Positions 31,184 to 40,510 of a stretch of DNA of 64,000 nucleotides are shown here, in pieces. Source of the DNA: Marinomonas mediterranea MMB-1 (lineage in GTDB: Bacteria > Pseudomonadota > Gammaproteobacteria > Pseudomonadales > Marinomonadaceae); contig NC_015276.1 in assembly GCF_000192865.1 (NCBI RefSeq), forward strand, positions 2,418,001-2,482,000, in the 5' to 3' direction. The translations under genes and the position numbers were made by a program. The notes below the pieces were generated by a model that worked only from the letters and a program-made list of their open reading frames with translations, made no database searches and was not told the DNA's origin. Position 1 is the stretch's first letter. Every line of letters starts with the position of its first letter.

Positions 31184-33886
31184 TTAGCGCGGCGAATAAA
31201 AACGCAACCGATTGGCGTTGGTGACGACAGTTAGGGAGGATAATGACATGGCTAACCCTGCCACGATGGGGCTTAGTAGCCAACCAGTCATTGGGAACAA
31301 CAAGCCTGCTGCAATTGGAATGCCTAAGCTGTTGTATAAGAAGGCCCCCATAAGGTTTTGCTTTATGTTGCTCATAGTGGCACTGCTCAGTGCGATTACA
31401 TTTGAGACGCTGTGCAGTGAACTTCGTAATAATGTAATGTCGGCGCTTTCGATGGCGACATCGGTACCACTGCCGATCGCAAAGCCAACATTGGCTTGGG
31501 CTAGAGCGGGTGCGTCGTTTATACCATCGCCCACCATGCCGACGATACGACCTTTAGCTTGAAACGCTTTGATATGGGCCAGTTTGTCGTCTGGCATTAA
31601 GTTGGCGTGAAACTCGTCAATGCCCGTTTGCTTGGCAACGGCTTCGGCGGTTTGTGGGTTATCCCCCGTGAGCATCACGACATGAATGCCTTGGCGGTGA
31701 AAACGCGCAATGGCGCTTGTGGCGTCTTCTCTTATTGGGTCGGTAATGCCAAACATAGCGGTGAGTTCATTATCGATACTGAAATACACCAGTGTATTGG
31801 CTTCGTCTTGCCAAGCGGAGGCGTACTTTACGGCGTCGCCTTCGATGGCAATATTAAAGTGTTGCATCATGGCTTTGTTACCAAGCAGAATGCGTTTTTG
31901 TTTTATTCCGTCTGCATCGACTTCCCCTTCCCCTTCCCCTTCCCCTTCCCCTTTAAGAACCCCCGACACGCCCATGCCTGTGTGTGTTTGAAAGTCTGTT
32001 ATGTCGAGTGCTGTCGCTTCTCTTGACTGGCTTTCACTAGACCAGCTTTCGCTGTTTGCTGAAAATTGACTCAATGCTTGTGCCAATGGGTGCGTTGAGC
32101 CTTTTTCCAACGCGGCGACATAATCCAATACAGAAACACGATCTGAAAAAGACTGATAATGAACAACCTTTGGTTTGCCTTGTGTGATGGTGCCTGTTTT
32201 ATCAAGCAACATGACGTCGATATCACTGGCTTGCTGTAACGATTCGCCATTTCGGATCAAAGCGCCGTGTTCTGCCGCTTTGCCGATGCCAATCATAGTG
32301 GATATCGGCGTTGCCAGCCCCAACGCGCAAGGGCACGCGATGATTAAGACGGACGTTGCGGCGACCATCATATAGGCAACGTTGTTTTCGATGCCAACGT
32401 TATACCAAACCAACGCGGTCACGATAGCTAAGACCATAACGGTCGGCACAAAAACCGCCGAAATTCGGTCAGCCAAGTGGCTGATAGGCGGTTTTGAGTT
32501 TTGCGCTTTTTCGACTAGGTTCACGATTTGAGATAGACGCGTCTCTTTGCCTACTTTAGTGACCACAAAGGTAAAACTGCCCTCCTCGTTGATGGTCCCC
32601 GCCGACACCATATCGCCCGTTTGTTTTTCAATGGGGATCGGTTCGCCAGTGAGCATTGATTCGTTGATCGTGGTTTGCCCTGCATCAATGCGGCCATCGA
32701 GTGGGATTTTTTCGCCTGCCCGCACCCGAACCCTATCGCCAACGGCAACGCGTTCAATTGCCGTTTCTACGTCTTTGTCATGGTGAACAACCTGTGCCGT
32801 TTTTACTTTTAGATCCAGCAAACGTCGAATGGACTCGGAGGTTTTGCCTCTGGCTTTTAATTCTAGCGCCTGACCGAGGTTGATTAGACCAATGATCATG
32901 GCGGACGCTTCAAAGTAGAGGTGTGCTGAACCCGTTGGAAAGGCTGACGGGAGCACAACCACCATCATAGAATAAAGCCATGCCGTTCCGGTACCTAACG
33001 CTATAAGTGTGTCCATATTGGCGTGGCAGTTTTTTAACGCCTTCCATGCACCGGTAAAATAACCTTTTCCAGCGTATACAAGAATAAACAAGGTAAGCAC
33101 ACCGACGATAAACCAAATTAGTTGCTCAGTTGGCGTCGATACACTCATGCTGCCACCCAGCACGCCGTAAAGCATAAGCGGAATGCCTAACGCCAGAGCT
33201 AGTTTGCTGTGGGTGACTTTTTGGTTGTATTCTTTGGCGTCGCGTTTGGCACGTTGGTCTTCAGGGCTAGCACTGTTTTCAGGATTAGGCCTTTCGCTAT
33301 CGAAGAGTACACTTGCACCATACCCCGCTGACTCAATGAGCGCGATCACTTCGTTGTTCGACAAGGAGGTATTGAGATGAGCGGTTCGGTTGGCAAAGTT
33401 AATATTGAGAGATTGTATCTGTTCTGGCTTATCGAGCGCTTTTTCGATGGTGTTTACACAGCTCGCACAAGTCACACCTTCTAACAGTAGATTCAGCTCG
33501 GATAATGACTCGCGCGCTTGTGATTCTTCAGCATTGGATTTATCTGTTTCTATCGCATTTGTTTCAGCGACACGTGTTTCAATGACAGGGTGATTACTTG
33601 CCTTGTCATCATTTTTGTTATCTTTTTTGCTCTCTTTTATGTCTTCTTTTTTATCAGAAGCGTCGTTAATATTAGGCGTGATTAAATCAGCGACGTAACC
33701 CAGTTGGGTTATCTGCTCAATTACCTCTGCCGCTTTCATTACGGTGGTGATATGGGCTCGATCACGCGTCGTGGTTACTTCGATTTCAAGGTTTGGGTCT
33801 TGGTTTTTTAGTTGCGCTTCAATTTTTCGCACACAACCACCGCAGGATACTTTCGCAAGCGACAGCTCAAAGGTGTATGATGTCAT
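31184..33886 (-). CDS. copA: Copper-type P1B ATPase
   Basis: 900 aa. Two N-terminal heavy-metal domains with CGGC (near 15-18) and CASC (near 136-139), separated by a long Lys/Asp/Glu-rich linker, then the transmembrane region with ACPCALG (CPC metal site), TGEP actuator loop, DKTGT phosphorylation site, GSTHPLA in the nucleotide domain and GDGINDAPAL hinge. The C-terminal SLSSLTVVTNANRL is characteristic of CopA-type pumps. It exports Cu(I) from the cytoplasm. An extra Gly-Glu repeat lies in the nucleotide domain (see 31922-31951). It is translated in overlap (4 bp) after the MerR gene. Confidence 0.92.
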   Translation of the reverse strand: MTSYTFELSLAKVSCGGCVRKIEAQLKNQDPNLEIEVTTTRDRAHITTVMKAAEVIEQITQLGYVADLITPNINDASDKKEDIKESKKDNKNDDKASNHPVIETRVAETNAIETDKSNAEESQARESLSELNLLLEGVTCASCVNTIEKALDKPEQIQSLNINFANRTAHLNTSLSNNEVIALIESAGYGASVLFDSERPNPENSASPEDQRAKRDAKEYNQKVTHSKLALALGIPLMLYGVLGGSMSVSTPTEQLIWFIVGVLTLFILVYAGKGYFTGAWKALKNCHANMDTLIALGTGTAWLYSMMVVVLPSAFPTGSAHLYFEASAMIIGLINLGQALELKARGKTSESIRRLLDLKVKTAQVVHHDKDVETAIERVAVGDRVRVRAGEKIPLDGRIDAGQTTINESMLTGEPIPIEKQTGDMVSAGTINEEGSFTFVVTKVGKETRLSQIVNLVEKAQNSKPPISHLADRISAVFVPTVMVLAIVTALVWYNVGIENNVAYMMVAATSVLIIACPCALGLATPISTMIGIGKAAEHGALIRNGESLQQASDIDVMLLDKTGTITQGKPKVVHYQSFSDRVSVLDYVAALEKGSTHPLAQALSQFSANSESWSSESQSREATALDITDFQTHTGMGVSGVLKGEGEGEGEGEVDADGIKQKRILLGNKAMMQHFNIAIEGDAVKYASAWQDEANTLVYFSIDNELTAMFGITDPIREDATSAIARFHRQGIHVVMLTGDNPQTAEAVAKQTGIDEFHANLMPDDKLAHIKAFQAKGRIVGMVGDGINDAPALAQANVGFAIGSGTDVAIESADITLLRSSLHSVSNVIALSSATMSNIKQNLMGAFLYNSLGIPIAAGLLFPMTGWLLSPIVAGLAMSLSSLTVVTNANRLRFYSPR
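31922..31951. repeat. In-frame hexanucleotide repeat within copA
   Basis: Five tandem TTCCCC units on the plus strand encode five Gly-Glu pairs (KGEGEGEGEGEV) in the nucleotide-binding domain. Because the unit is 6 bp, gain or loss of copies keeps the frame and alters only loop length. Confidence 0.95.
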
Positions 33887-34362
33887 AAGCTGACTCCCTT
33901 TATATCTTCAATTTTCTCTTTTATTTTGTCTTCTATTTCAGAAAAAGACGCGTTTCTTTTATCCGACCATGCTTCGATCAAACAACAGATAGACTGACCG
34001 TTTGGCTCGGTATCTGGGAGGCTGGCCCATGTGCTTTTGGCTTCTTCCATGATTTCAAGATGACGCTGAAACTCGGCAATTTTCCGATGCGTTTCCTGTA
34101 TTTTATCATCTAGCATGCTTCTGACTGTCGGGCATGGCGAGCTACCCTGCTGGGAAAATTCGATGATCTCTTCGATTTGCTTTAAACCAAACCCAATCGA
34201 TCGGGCTTGGGTAATAAAGCGAAGTCGCGCAAGCGCGTTTTGGCTATATACCTTGTATCCGTTATTCGGATCTTTGACGGCCTCAATTAGCCCTTTACGA
34301 GTATAAAAACGTACCGTTTCGGCCGTTACTCCAGCCTTATCGGCCAGCTCTTTCGTTAACAT
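33883..34362 (-). CDS. MerR-family heavy-metal-responsive regulator
   Basis: 159 aa. Winged HTH at the N-terminus (TKELADKAGVTAETVRFYTRKGLI), GYKVYSQNALARLRFI, then a dimerisation helix. Cysteines lie at SSPCP near 83 and SICCLIEAW near the C-terminus. CueR proteins normally show C-x7-C near the C-terminus, which is not seen; the doublet CC is more like other metal sensors. It overlaps copA by 4 bp and is transcribed first, so the two form an operon, and copper or another soft metal is the likely inducer. Confidence 0.85.
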   Translation of the reverse strand: MLTKELADKAGVTAETVRFYTRKGLIEAVKDPNNGYKVYSQNALARLRFITQARSIGFGLKQIEEIIEFSQQGSSPCPTVRSMLDDKIQETHRKIAEFQRHLEIMEEAKSTWASLPDTEPNGQSICCLIEAWSDKRNASFSEIEDKIKEKIEDIKGVSL

Positions 34363-34383
34363 GGTCTACCACCTTGGCTGCAC

Positions 34384-34425
34384 GCTATGTGTTCTTAGTA
34401 TATAGACAGTTTAAAAGCTATGTGT
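34384..34425 (-). promoter_or_regulatory. Direct repeats in the merR-copA promoter region
   Basis: GCTATGTGT occurs at 34384-34392 and 34417-34425, with TTGACC on the minus strand just upstream (34434-34439) as a possible -35. No perfect CueR-type dyad is visible. Promoter position is inferred from being the only space before merR. Confidence 0.35.
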
Positions 34426-34568
34426 AACACAAAGGTCAAGGAGTGTTTTTAAATAGAAATTGTTTTAGAAAGGTGTTGTTAGAGAAGTGTATTTTGGAAG
34501 CGATGTTTTTTTTGAAAGGAGTTTTAAGAAGGTTCCACTTGGCAAGTAAGTGATGGCAAATAAGCGAC

Positions 34569-34610
34569 GCCCTTTCCATGCTCGAAAGTTAATCAAACAT
34601 GGAAAAGGGC
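34569..34610 (-). terminator. Stem-loop 3' of the chemotaxis receptor gene
   Basis: On the minus strand GCCCTTTTCCATG and CATGGAAAGGGC pair with one bulged base around a 17-nt loop, 18 bp past the stop codon. No strong T-tract follows. Confidence 0.5.
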
Positions 34611-34628
34611 TGACAATGGTTTGGACGG

Positions 34629-36617
34629 TTATGTTTCCGCTTCGAGTTTAAAGCGCTTCATGATGTCTTTAAGATTAGAGACTTGATCAATCAACTCTTC
34701 ACTCGACTTGGCGGTTTGAGTTGAGGTAGCGGCATTTTGCTGGACAACTTGATCGATGTCAGTCACTTGGCGGTAAGCGTCGTTAACGCCCGACGCTTGT
34801 TGCTCACTTGATTCGGCAATTCTCGATACGAGTGACGAGGTCGATTCAATGCTTTTAATAATAGACTGAAGGGATTCAGAGGTTTTTTCAGCAATGTTTG
34901 CGCCGTTGACAGAATCAGCCTGCGCTGCGTTGATCAATCGAGTGGTTTCTTCTGCTGCTTGTGTACTCTTGGAAGCAAGTGTTCGAACCTCGTCTGCTAC
35001 CACGGCAAAACCACGTCCTTGCTCGCCTGCGCGCGCAGCTTCAATAGCGGCGTTAAGGGCGAGAAGATTCGTCTGCTCCGCAATTTCATCAATGTTGCGA
35101 ATAAACTCGACGATACTTTCGCTGGATTTTCGAATCGCTTGCATGGCTTGTGTCATTTCTTCCATGCGTTTTTGGCCTTCGAAAATAGTCGCCTGAGCGT
35201 CTACAACCAATTGATTTGCGTCTTTGGCATCCGACGCATTCGATGCAGTCTGTTGTGACACGTTGTCTAACAGTGTTGAGATAGACTCTACACTGTCTTT
35301 TTGTTGGGTTGCGCCTTCTGCAAGCGATTGACTCGCTTCAGAAACTTGGTCGATCCCTACCGCCAATGTATCACCCGCTTGCTGGATGTTACGCAAAATA
35401 CCGGTTAATTGGTGGTTCATGTCGGATAGTGCTTTACCCAATACGTCGTTTTCAGAGGCTAAAGTGATATTGGACGATAGATCGCCGTCGGCGATTTTCT
35501 GCGCAAATGCAGCTTTTGCTTTCAGTGCATCGATCATATCGCGGACAGAGGCATAAAGACTGTCTTTGCGCTCGTTTGTATTTGGCAGATCGAAGTCCAG
35601 TTCACCACGAGAAACACGCTGAACGATCTCGGTTACCTCGGCTGGATCGCCGCCTAATCTTAGTTGGGTACGTCTCGTAATCACAAAGGCAACCACAACA
35701 GCCAATACAATAGCACATACGACAAGTGAACTAATCAGCGCTTTTGCTATGTCACTTTGTCGTTCTAATACCGGCCCCATCGATGCTTGATCATCACGTA
35801 CGGATTTTTTAATGGCTGCGATAGACTCTGCCAGTAATGGGTCGATGCGTTCTAGGGTTTCTTCCACTATGCTATTGCGCGCAACAATAACTTGCTCCAA
35901 TCGATCGACACTTGCTCTGTAGTTCTCTAGATCTTTTCGTAGTTGGATGGTCGTCTCAATGCGTGCGTCGTTATAAACATAATCTAAGAAATCGAATAAG
36001 TTGACGTTCACCTCACCAAAATCTTTTTTCCCATGCTCAATGTCGTCATTGGCGCTGGTTTCTAAAAACTTCGATAAATTTAATCGGCCCGACATGAAGT
36101 TCTTCAACGCAATAGAGGCTAGCCCCGATGCTTCTGAATTGTCGTTGATCTCCGTCTCTTGAATCAAAGAAGACAGTGTTTCTTCAATGTGAACGCCTGT
36201 TTTAGATATCGAGTCTCTTAATAGTGAACTCCGCTCTTCGATCAAGTGAGAGATACTCTCAAAACCTTGCTCATACTCTGTAATGTGCGTGTGTAACGCA
36301 TCGATAATAGACAGACGTTCTGAGTCCGTCATGATAGATTTTGCTTGGGTGAGAATTCTGTGGGTTTCATCAAGGTATTTTTGAAAGGCTTCTTTGTCTT
36401 CATTATTCGAACGGATAATAAAGTTCTTCACCTTCATCTGCATCATCAACACGTCGGCTTGCAACTGACCTGTGATAGAAGTTGTGGCTGCGAGTTGCTT
36501 ATAGTCACTAAAACCGTCTTCCGCTTTCTCCATCGTAACGAATGAAGTGACACCGACGACCACCAGTAAAATTAGGACTATACCAAACCCAAAATACAAG
36601 GAATTCTTAAAACTCAT
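34629..36617 (-). CDS. Methyl-accepting chemotaxis protein
   Basis: 662 aa. First transmembrane helix at about 7-28, an all-helical periplasmic region of about 250 residues (35-285) matching the size of a helical bimodular (HBM) ligand domain, second helix near 293-312 (SSLVVCAIVLAVVVAFVIT), a HAMP domain, and a cytoplasmic signalling domain with the hairpin tip IAEQTNLLALNAAIEAARAGE. Signals through CheA and CheW to the flagellar motor. HBM receptors often sense organic acids. There is no C-terminal NWETF-like pentapeptide. Monocistronic on the minus strand, followed by a stem-loop. Confidence 0.92.
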   Translation of the reverse strand: MSFKNSLYFGFGIVLILLVVVGVTSFVTMEKAEDGFSDYKQLAATTSITGQLQADVLMMQMKVKNFIIRSNNEDKEAFQKYLDETHRILTQAKSIMTDSERLSIIDALHTHITEYEQGFESISHLIEERSSLLRDSISKTGVHIEETLSSLIQETEINDNSEASGLASIALKNFMSGRLNLSKFLETSANDDIEHGKKDFGEVNVNLFDFLDYVYNDARIETTIQLRKDLENYRASVDRLEQVIVARNSIVEETLERIDPLLAESIAAIKKSVRDDQASMGPVLERQSDIAKALISSLVVCAIVLAVVVAFVITRRTQLRLGGDPAEVTEIVQRVSRGELDFDLPNTNERKDSLYASVRDMIDALKAKAAFAQKIADGDLSSNITLASENDVLGKALSDMNHQLTGILRNIQQAGDTLAVGIDQVSEASQSLAEGATQQKDSVESISTLLDNVSQQTASNASDAKDANQLVVDAQATIFEGQKRMEEMTQAMQAIRKSSESIVEFIRNIDEIAEQTNLLALNAAIEAARAGEQGRGFAVVADEVRTLASKSTQAAEETTRLINAAQADSVNGANIAEKTSESLQSIIKSIESTSSLVSRIAESSEQQASGVNDAYRQVTDIDQVVQQNAATSTQTAKSSEELIDQVSNLKDIMKRFKLEAET

Positions 36618-36850
36618 CGTTGCTCCTTAACCTAAGACGTGGGAGGGATTACATTAAAATCAACATAATCAATACTATTTGTTATTTGTTACATTTATGT
36701 AACTAGTTATAACTTATGTAATATTAGGTTAAAGAGCAAGTTTTTTGGTATATACCAGTAAAATATTCCTTTTCAATTTTATTCTTCTGTTAGCGCTACA
36801 GCCCCAATAGCACTTCCTTTAAGATAGATAAACAACAAGCCTTCGTAGAA

Positions 36851-37657
36851 TCAAAGCGTTACAACGTGCTGATCTTCGTAAAAGCTAATTCCCTTGTTTA
36901 CCAATTTGAATTTGTCTAAATAACGATAAATTGAGGTAAAGGTCGTTGTCTGAACATCTCCCGAATGGTCTCGTGTAGCGACGTCTTTTACAAACATGGA
37001 ACCCAAAGTCAGTTTTAGTGGACTCACGTCTAACATTTGAGGGTCAAAATACGCTTTAGCATTTTCTTTAAGCTGTTCTCGGTCCGTTGTTTGATAGATG
37101 GCTGCATTCAAGAGATCCAATGTGTACTCAGTGCAGTTTTGCAACGTCGAGTTAAATGGGTTCGCAATCACTGAGTAATTAGGGTTATGGAGCTTTTTGT
37201 CGTCTCCGTTTGCATACAGCGCAATCAATCGAGTTTGAACCGCTTCACTCGGAATAATGATGCCTGCCTTAAGTGTTTCCGCCCCCCAAAAAAAGTCGAC
37301 CGGATAATCCTGAATAAGCTGGCTTTTATCTCTGGCGTTGTCCAGTTGGTATAAATTGTGGATCGCATACCCTTGCACCGTTTCGCCGTCGTTTAACTGT
37401 ATGTCCGAGTAAATCGCCACCGCTGTATGCGTATAGCGAATGCCTTTTGGTAAATCTTTTTCGGGACGACCAACTCTGGCGATAATAAAAGCTCTCGCTT
37501 GTTGTGAGGCCGCGTATTTTTCGACGTTTTTCGCAAAGGTGACGATCCTATCGGCAGAGATCTTGGCGTTTTGGTTTGCTTGACTGCCACCCCAAGCTGT
37601 CATGGGTATTAACACAGACGTAATAAGCGACATGATAAATACAATGATAATTTTCAT
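36851..37657 (-). CDS. Secreted DUF2145 family protein
   Basis: 268 aa with a signal peptide (MKIIIVFIMSLITSVLIPMTAWG). The mature part has YTHTAVAIYS and NCTEYTLDLLNAA, a His and Asn-Cys pattern recalling papain-like amidase folds, although I cannot confirm an active site. DUF2145 has no assigned function. It follows, by 80 bp on the same strand, a small secreted protein gene, and an XRE regulator is divergent upstream. The three may be one unit. Confidence 0.8.
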   Translation of the reverse strand: MKIIIVFIMSLITSVLIPMTAWGGSQANQNAKISADRIVTFAKNVEKYAASQQARAFIIARVGRPEKDLPKGIRYTHTAVAIYSDIQLNDGETVQGYAIHNLYQLDNARDKSQLIQDYPVDFFWGAETLKAGIIIPSEAVQTRLIALYANGDDKKLHNPNYSVIANPFNSTLQNCTEYTLDLLNAAIYQTTDREQLKENAKAYFDPQMLDVSPLKLTLGSMFVKDVATRDHSGDVQTTTFTSIYRYLDKFKLVNKGISFYEDQHVVTL

Positions 37658-37737
37658 ATTCCAATCCCTAGTTCAAATGGTGAAAGCAAGAGTAGGCATA
37701 ATGAGATATGCCCTACTCCTTTGTGGTCATTTCGAGG

Positions 37738-38067
37738 TTATTCTTGAATGGCTTGATCTGGTGATGGGCCGGCTGTCACGGTTTGCTCAGTGATATTAAA
37801 AGCGCCAGGGATCTTATTGTGTGCGTTTAACGTGCTCGCTCCCACTTGAGTGCTGGCCGCGCCGACTGACCCAGCAACAGCTCCAGAAACAAGGATTGGC
37901 GATGCAACTACAGCACTAACAGGTTGAGCAACTGATGCAACACCATGACTCACACCAAGGGATAAATGCTTACTCGCTTGCGTGCTATGATCGCTAGAGG
38001 CATAAGACGTCGAACAGACTACGGCAGAAAATAAAGCGATGATGATAGAATGTTTAATTAACTTCAT
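37738..38067 (-). CDS. Small secreted Ala/Ser/Val-rich protein next to DUF2145
   Basis: 109 aa with a signal peptide (MKLIKHSIIIALFSAVVCSTSYA). The mature protein begins SSDHSTQASKHLSLGVSH, then a small-residue hydrophobic stretch (ASVAQPVSAVVASPILVSG, AVAGSVGAAS). No enzyme motif. Similar small proteins next to DUF2145 genes are known to me in pseudomonads, but the function is unassigned. It lies between the XRE regulator and the DUF2145 gene and is probably expressed with the latter. Confidence 0.7.
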   Translation of the reverse strand: MKLIKHSIIIALFSAVVCSTSYASSDHSTQASKHLSLGVSHGVASVAQPVSAVVASPILVSGAVAGSVGAASTQVGASTLNAHNKIPGAFNITEQTVTAGPSPDQAIQE

Positions 38068-38203
38068 AGTTGAAACTCCATTTTTGTGTTTGGTGAGACA
38101 AAATCTAGAGCAAGGATCTTCTCCGGTAAACTCAAACCTGAGAAGTTGATATATTCAAGACTAAAGGTATTATTTATCGATACTTTACAGGCAGGAAGCG
38201 CCA

Positions 38204-38956
38204 ATGAGCCAAATAAATCAAGTCAATCTCACCTTGAAACGTTTACTTAAACAAAGTCAAATTACTTATAAAGACATTGCCGATCAGTTGGATATGAGTG
38301 AAGCCAGCATAAAGCGTATTTTCTCTACGCAAAGTTTCACGTTAGATCGCCTAGAGCAAATTTGTAGTCTCCTAAAAATGACGCTATCGGATCTTTTTAT
38401 CTTGTCAGAAAAGCAAACTGAAAAAGTCAGTCAGCTTACGCAAGAGCAAGAAAACGAGCTTCTCGCTTCTCCAAAGCTGCTAGTGGCTGCGATTTGTATA
38501 AGAGACAGCTGGTCGTTCCAAGAAATGATCGACTTCTATGACATCTCGGAACATGAAGGGATTCAACTCATGTCCAAACTAGACAAGCTCAAAGTCATCG
38601 AGTTTTTACCCAACAATCATTATCGCTCGCTCATAGCGCACGATTTTCGTTGGTTACCTGGTGGGCCGTTAGAAACCTTTATTGAACAAGAAATACTATC
38701 GAGCTTTATGAAGGCGAAGAAAGGAGAAGAATGGGATTATCGACTGTATTTAAGTGGACGTTATTCAGAATCGTCTATCGAAATTATTAGGCAAATGTTA
38801 GAAAAAGTTGCTTTTAAAGCTTCGGCTCTAAACCAAGAAGACTCGGTTTTACCTATGTCTAAAAGACAACGGACGGGCATGTTGTTCGCGATGAGACCGT
38901 GGGAGTCGGATTTTATTAAGTCTCTAGAACGTACTGAAGAGATACCTAAAGACTAA
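38204..38956 (+). CDS. XRE-family transcriptional regulator
   Basis: 250 aa. A Cro/C1-type HTH occupies about residues 10-65 (TYKDIADQLDMSEASIKRIF, then LDRLEQICSLLKMTLSDLF). The rest (about 75-250) is an unassigned helical domain that ends with a conserved-looking MRPWESDFI region. Similar HTH-plus-long-C-domain proteins are common and poorly studied. It is divergent from the small secreted/DUF2145 genes, which may be its targets. Confidence 0.85.
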   Translation: MSQINQVNLTLKRLLKQSQITYKDIADQLDMSEASIKRIFSTQSFTLDRLEQICSLLKMTLSDLFILSEKQTEKVSQLTQEQENELLASPKLLVAAICIRDSWSFQEMIDFYDISEHEGIQLMSKLDKLKVIEFLPNNHYRSLIAHDFRWLPGGPLETFIEQEILSSFMKAKKGEEWDYRLYLSGRYSESSIEIIRQMLEKVAFKASALNQEDSVLPMSKRQRTGMLFAMRPWESDFIKSLERTEEIPKD

Positions 38957-39030
38957 AACGTAAAGGTATTATCTAAAAGAACGATTTCTACGAAAGCTGA
39001 CTCTCGTAGAAATCACGTATTACTTGAAAA

Positions 39031-39621
39031 CTAGGCTATCGCCGCGCTGTTAAAATCACGAACTCGCGGTTGCCCGATAGGCAAAATGGTACGCCCATAT
39101 TCAGCATTCAACACTTGTGCCATGGCGAAATAAATCGCACACGCGCCGCAGAATATACCTTCAAACCCAGCAATCACCCCGATCGTCTCATTACCAGTAA
39201 AGTCGCGGACAGCCAAAAGCATAAACAACACAGTGAGAGAGCCAAACACCACTTGCTTAGCGAAGGGGTAACGCAAAGAGCCTATAAACATAAAGCCCGT
39301 GAAAATCCCCCAAAGCATTAGATAGCAACCCATAAAAGAAGGTGGGCTAGAGGCAAAGCCCATTTTCGGTAAAACGATTAAACCAACAAGCGTCAACCAA
39401 AACAAACCATATGATGTAAAAGCAGTCGTCCCAAACGTATCACCACGTTTAAAACACATTATCCCGACAATCACCTGGCTTAAACCGCCGTAAAAGATCC
39501 CCATAGCAAGGATCATCGAATCTATTGGGAAAAAACCAGCGTTATGGATATTAAGCAAAACCGTGGTCATACCGAAACCCATTAACCCAAGAGGGGCTGG
39601 GTTAGCGTACTGCGTCGACAT
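39031..39621 (-). CDS. satP: Acetate/succinate uptake transporter (GPR1/FUN34/YaaH family)
   Basis: 196 aa, six transmembrane helices. The family signature NPAPLGL appears as ANPAPLGLMGFGMTT near the N-terminus. YaaH/SatP proteins import acetate and succinate with protons. Stand-alone minus-strand gene, followed by divergent/convergent neighbours without clear operon partners. Membership is confident; substrate follows the family. Confidence 0.88.
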   Translation of the reverse strand: MSTQYANPAPLGLMGFGMTTVLLNIHNAGFFPIDSMILAMGIFYGGLSQVIVGIMCFKRGDTFGTTAFTSYGLFWLTLVGLIVLPKMGFASSPPSFMGCYLMLWGIFTGFMFIGSLRYPFAKQVVFGSLTVLFMLLAVRDFTGNETIGVIAGFEGIFCGACAIYFAMAQVLNAEYGRTILPIGQPRVRDFNSAAIA

Positions 39622-39753
39622 TATCTGCGCTACCTTATAATCAAATACGAGTGAAAATTCGGGCGCAGTATAGAGTTCCTCTTCCGCTTAAACCAGCGCT
39701 ATTTAATTACAAAACACTGCTAGTAAAAAACATGATTCAGCGTAGATTTTCCC

Positions 39754-40446
39754 TTAATGCAAGCTCAGACTTAACCAATCTCTCAACTCAATAAGGTTCC
39801 GCACCTCTTTCGTAGGAATGATATCCGTGGCGTTCGATAGTTGATCGTGATTCACCCAGCAGGTATCAATCCCTGCGTTGTTGCCGCCCTTTATGTCGGA
39901 GCCAAGCGTATCACCAACCATCAGCGCCTTGCTTTTATCATCACAATCTAAAAGCGATAGCGTATGCTCAAAGATGGAAACATGAGGTTTAGCAATGCCA
40001 TACTGTTCAGAGATAACGACATGGTCGAAGTAAGGCCAAAAACCGGTGCGTTGTAGGCGTTTTTGTTGTAGCCCTGTAAACCCGTTCGTGATAATGGCGA
40101 GCTTAATCCCCCGCTCAATTAAACTCTTAACAAGATCTTGCGCTCCGTGCAGTGGCTTACAAATATCTGCCATCGATTCCAAAAAGCCATCGTTTAATGA
40201 TTCAGGCGATACGCCTAACTTAGTGGCCCAAGAATCGAATCGGGTGATTTGCAGTGTTTTGGCGTCTATGTCGCCGTCTTGATACTGAACCCAAAGGGGT
40301 TTGTTGACTTGTTGGTATTCTTCAAAGTCTTTTTTAGTAAATTCTATATCGTATTTTTCAAATAAATCTCGTAAACCCGCCTGTGCATCGAAGTGAAATA
40401 AAGTTTCATCCGCATCAAAGATAATGTAGTCGTATTGTCGGGGCAT
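39754..40446 (-). CDS. yjjG: Pyrimidine 5'-nucleotidase (HAD superfamily)
   Basis: 230 aa. FDADETLFHFD is HAD motif I with the nucleophile Asp and acid Asp, VISEQYGIAKPH the lysine motif III, and MVGDTLGSDIKGG motif IV. The FDADETLF form and length match YjjG, which dephosphorylates UMP, dUMP, dTMP and non-canonical pyrimidine nucleotides. The neighbouring gene yjjX also cleans nucleotide pools, 64 bp away on the same strand. Confidence 0.88.
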   Translation of the reverse strand: MPRQYDYIIFDADETLFHFDAQAGLRDLFEKYDIEFTKKDFEEYQQVNKPLWVQYQDGDIDAKTLQITRFDSWATKLGVSPESLNDGFLESMADICKPLHGAQDLVKSLIERGIKLAIITNGFTGLQQKRLQRTGFWPYFDHVVISEQYGIAKPHVSIFEHTLSLLDCDDKSKALMVGDTLGSDIKGGNNAGIDTCWVNHDQLSNATDIIPTKEVRNLIELRDWLSLSLH

Positions 40447-40510
40447 TGTTTATCCTTTTAGGCTCAGTCTTCTAAGTTTCTTTTCAAATTTGTTTTTCGG
40501 ATGCGCTTTT

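Noticed and set aside
31922..31951. CRISPR or intergenic satellite
   Set aside because: The 6-bp units lie inside copA in frame, with no spacers.
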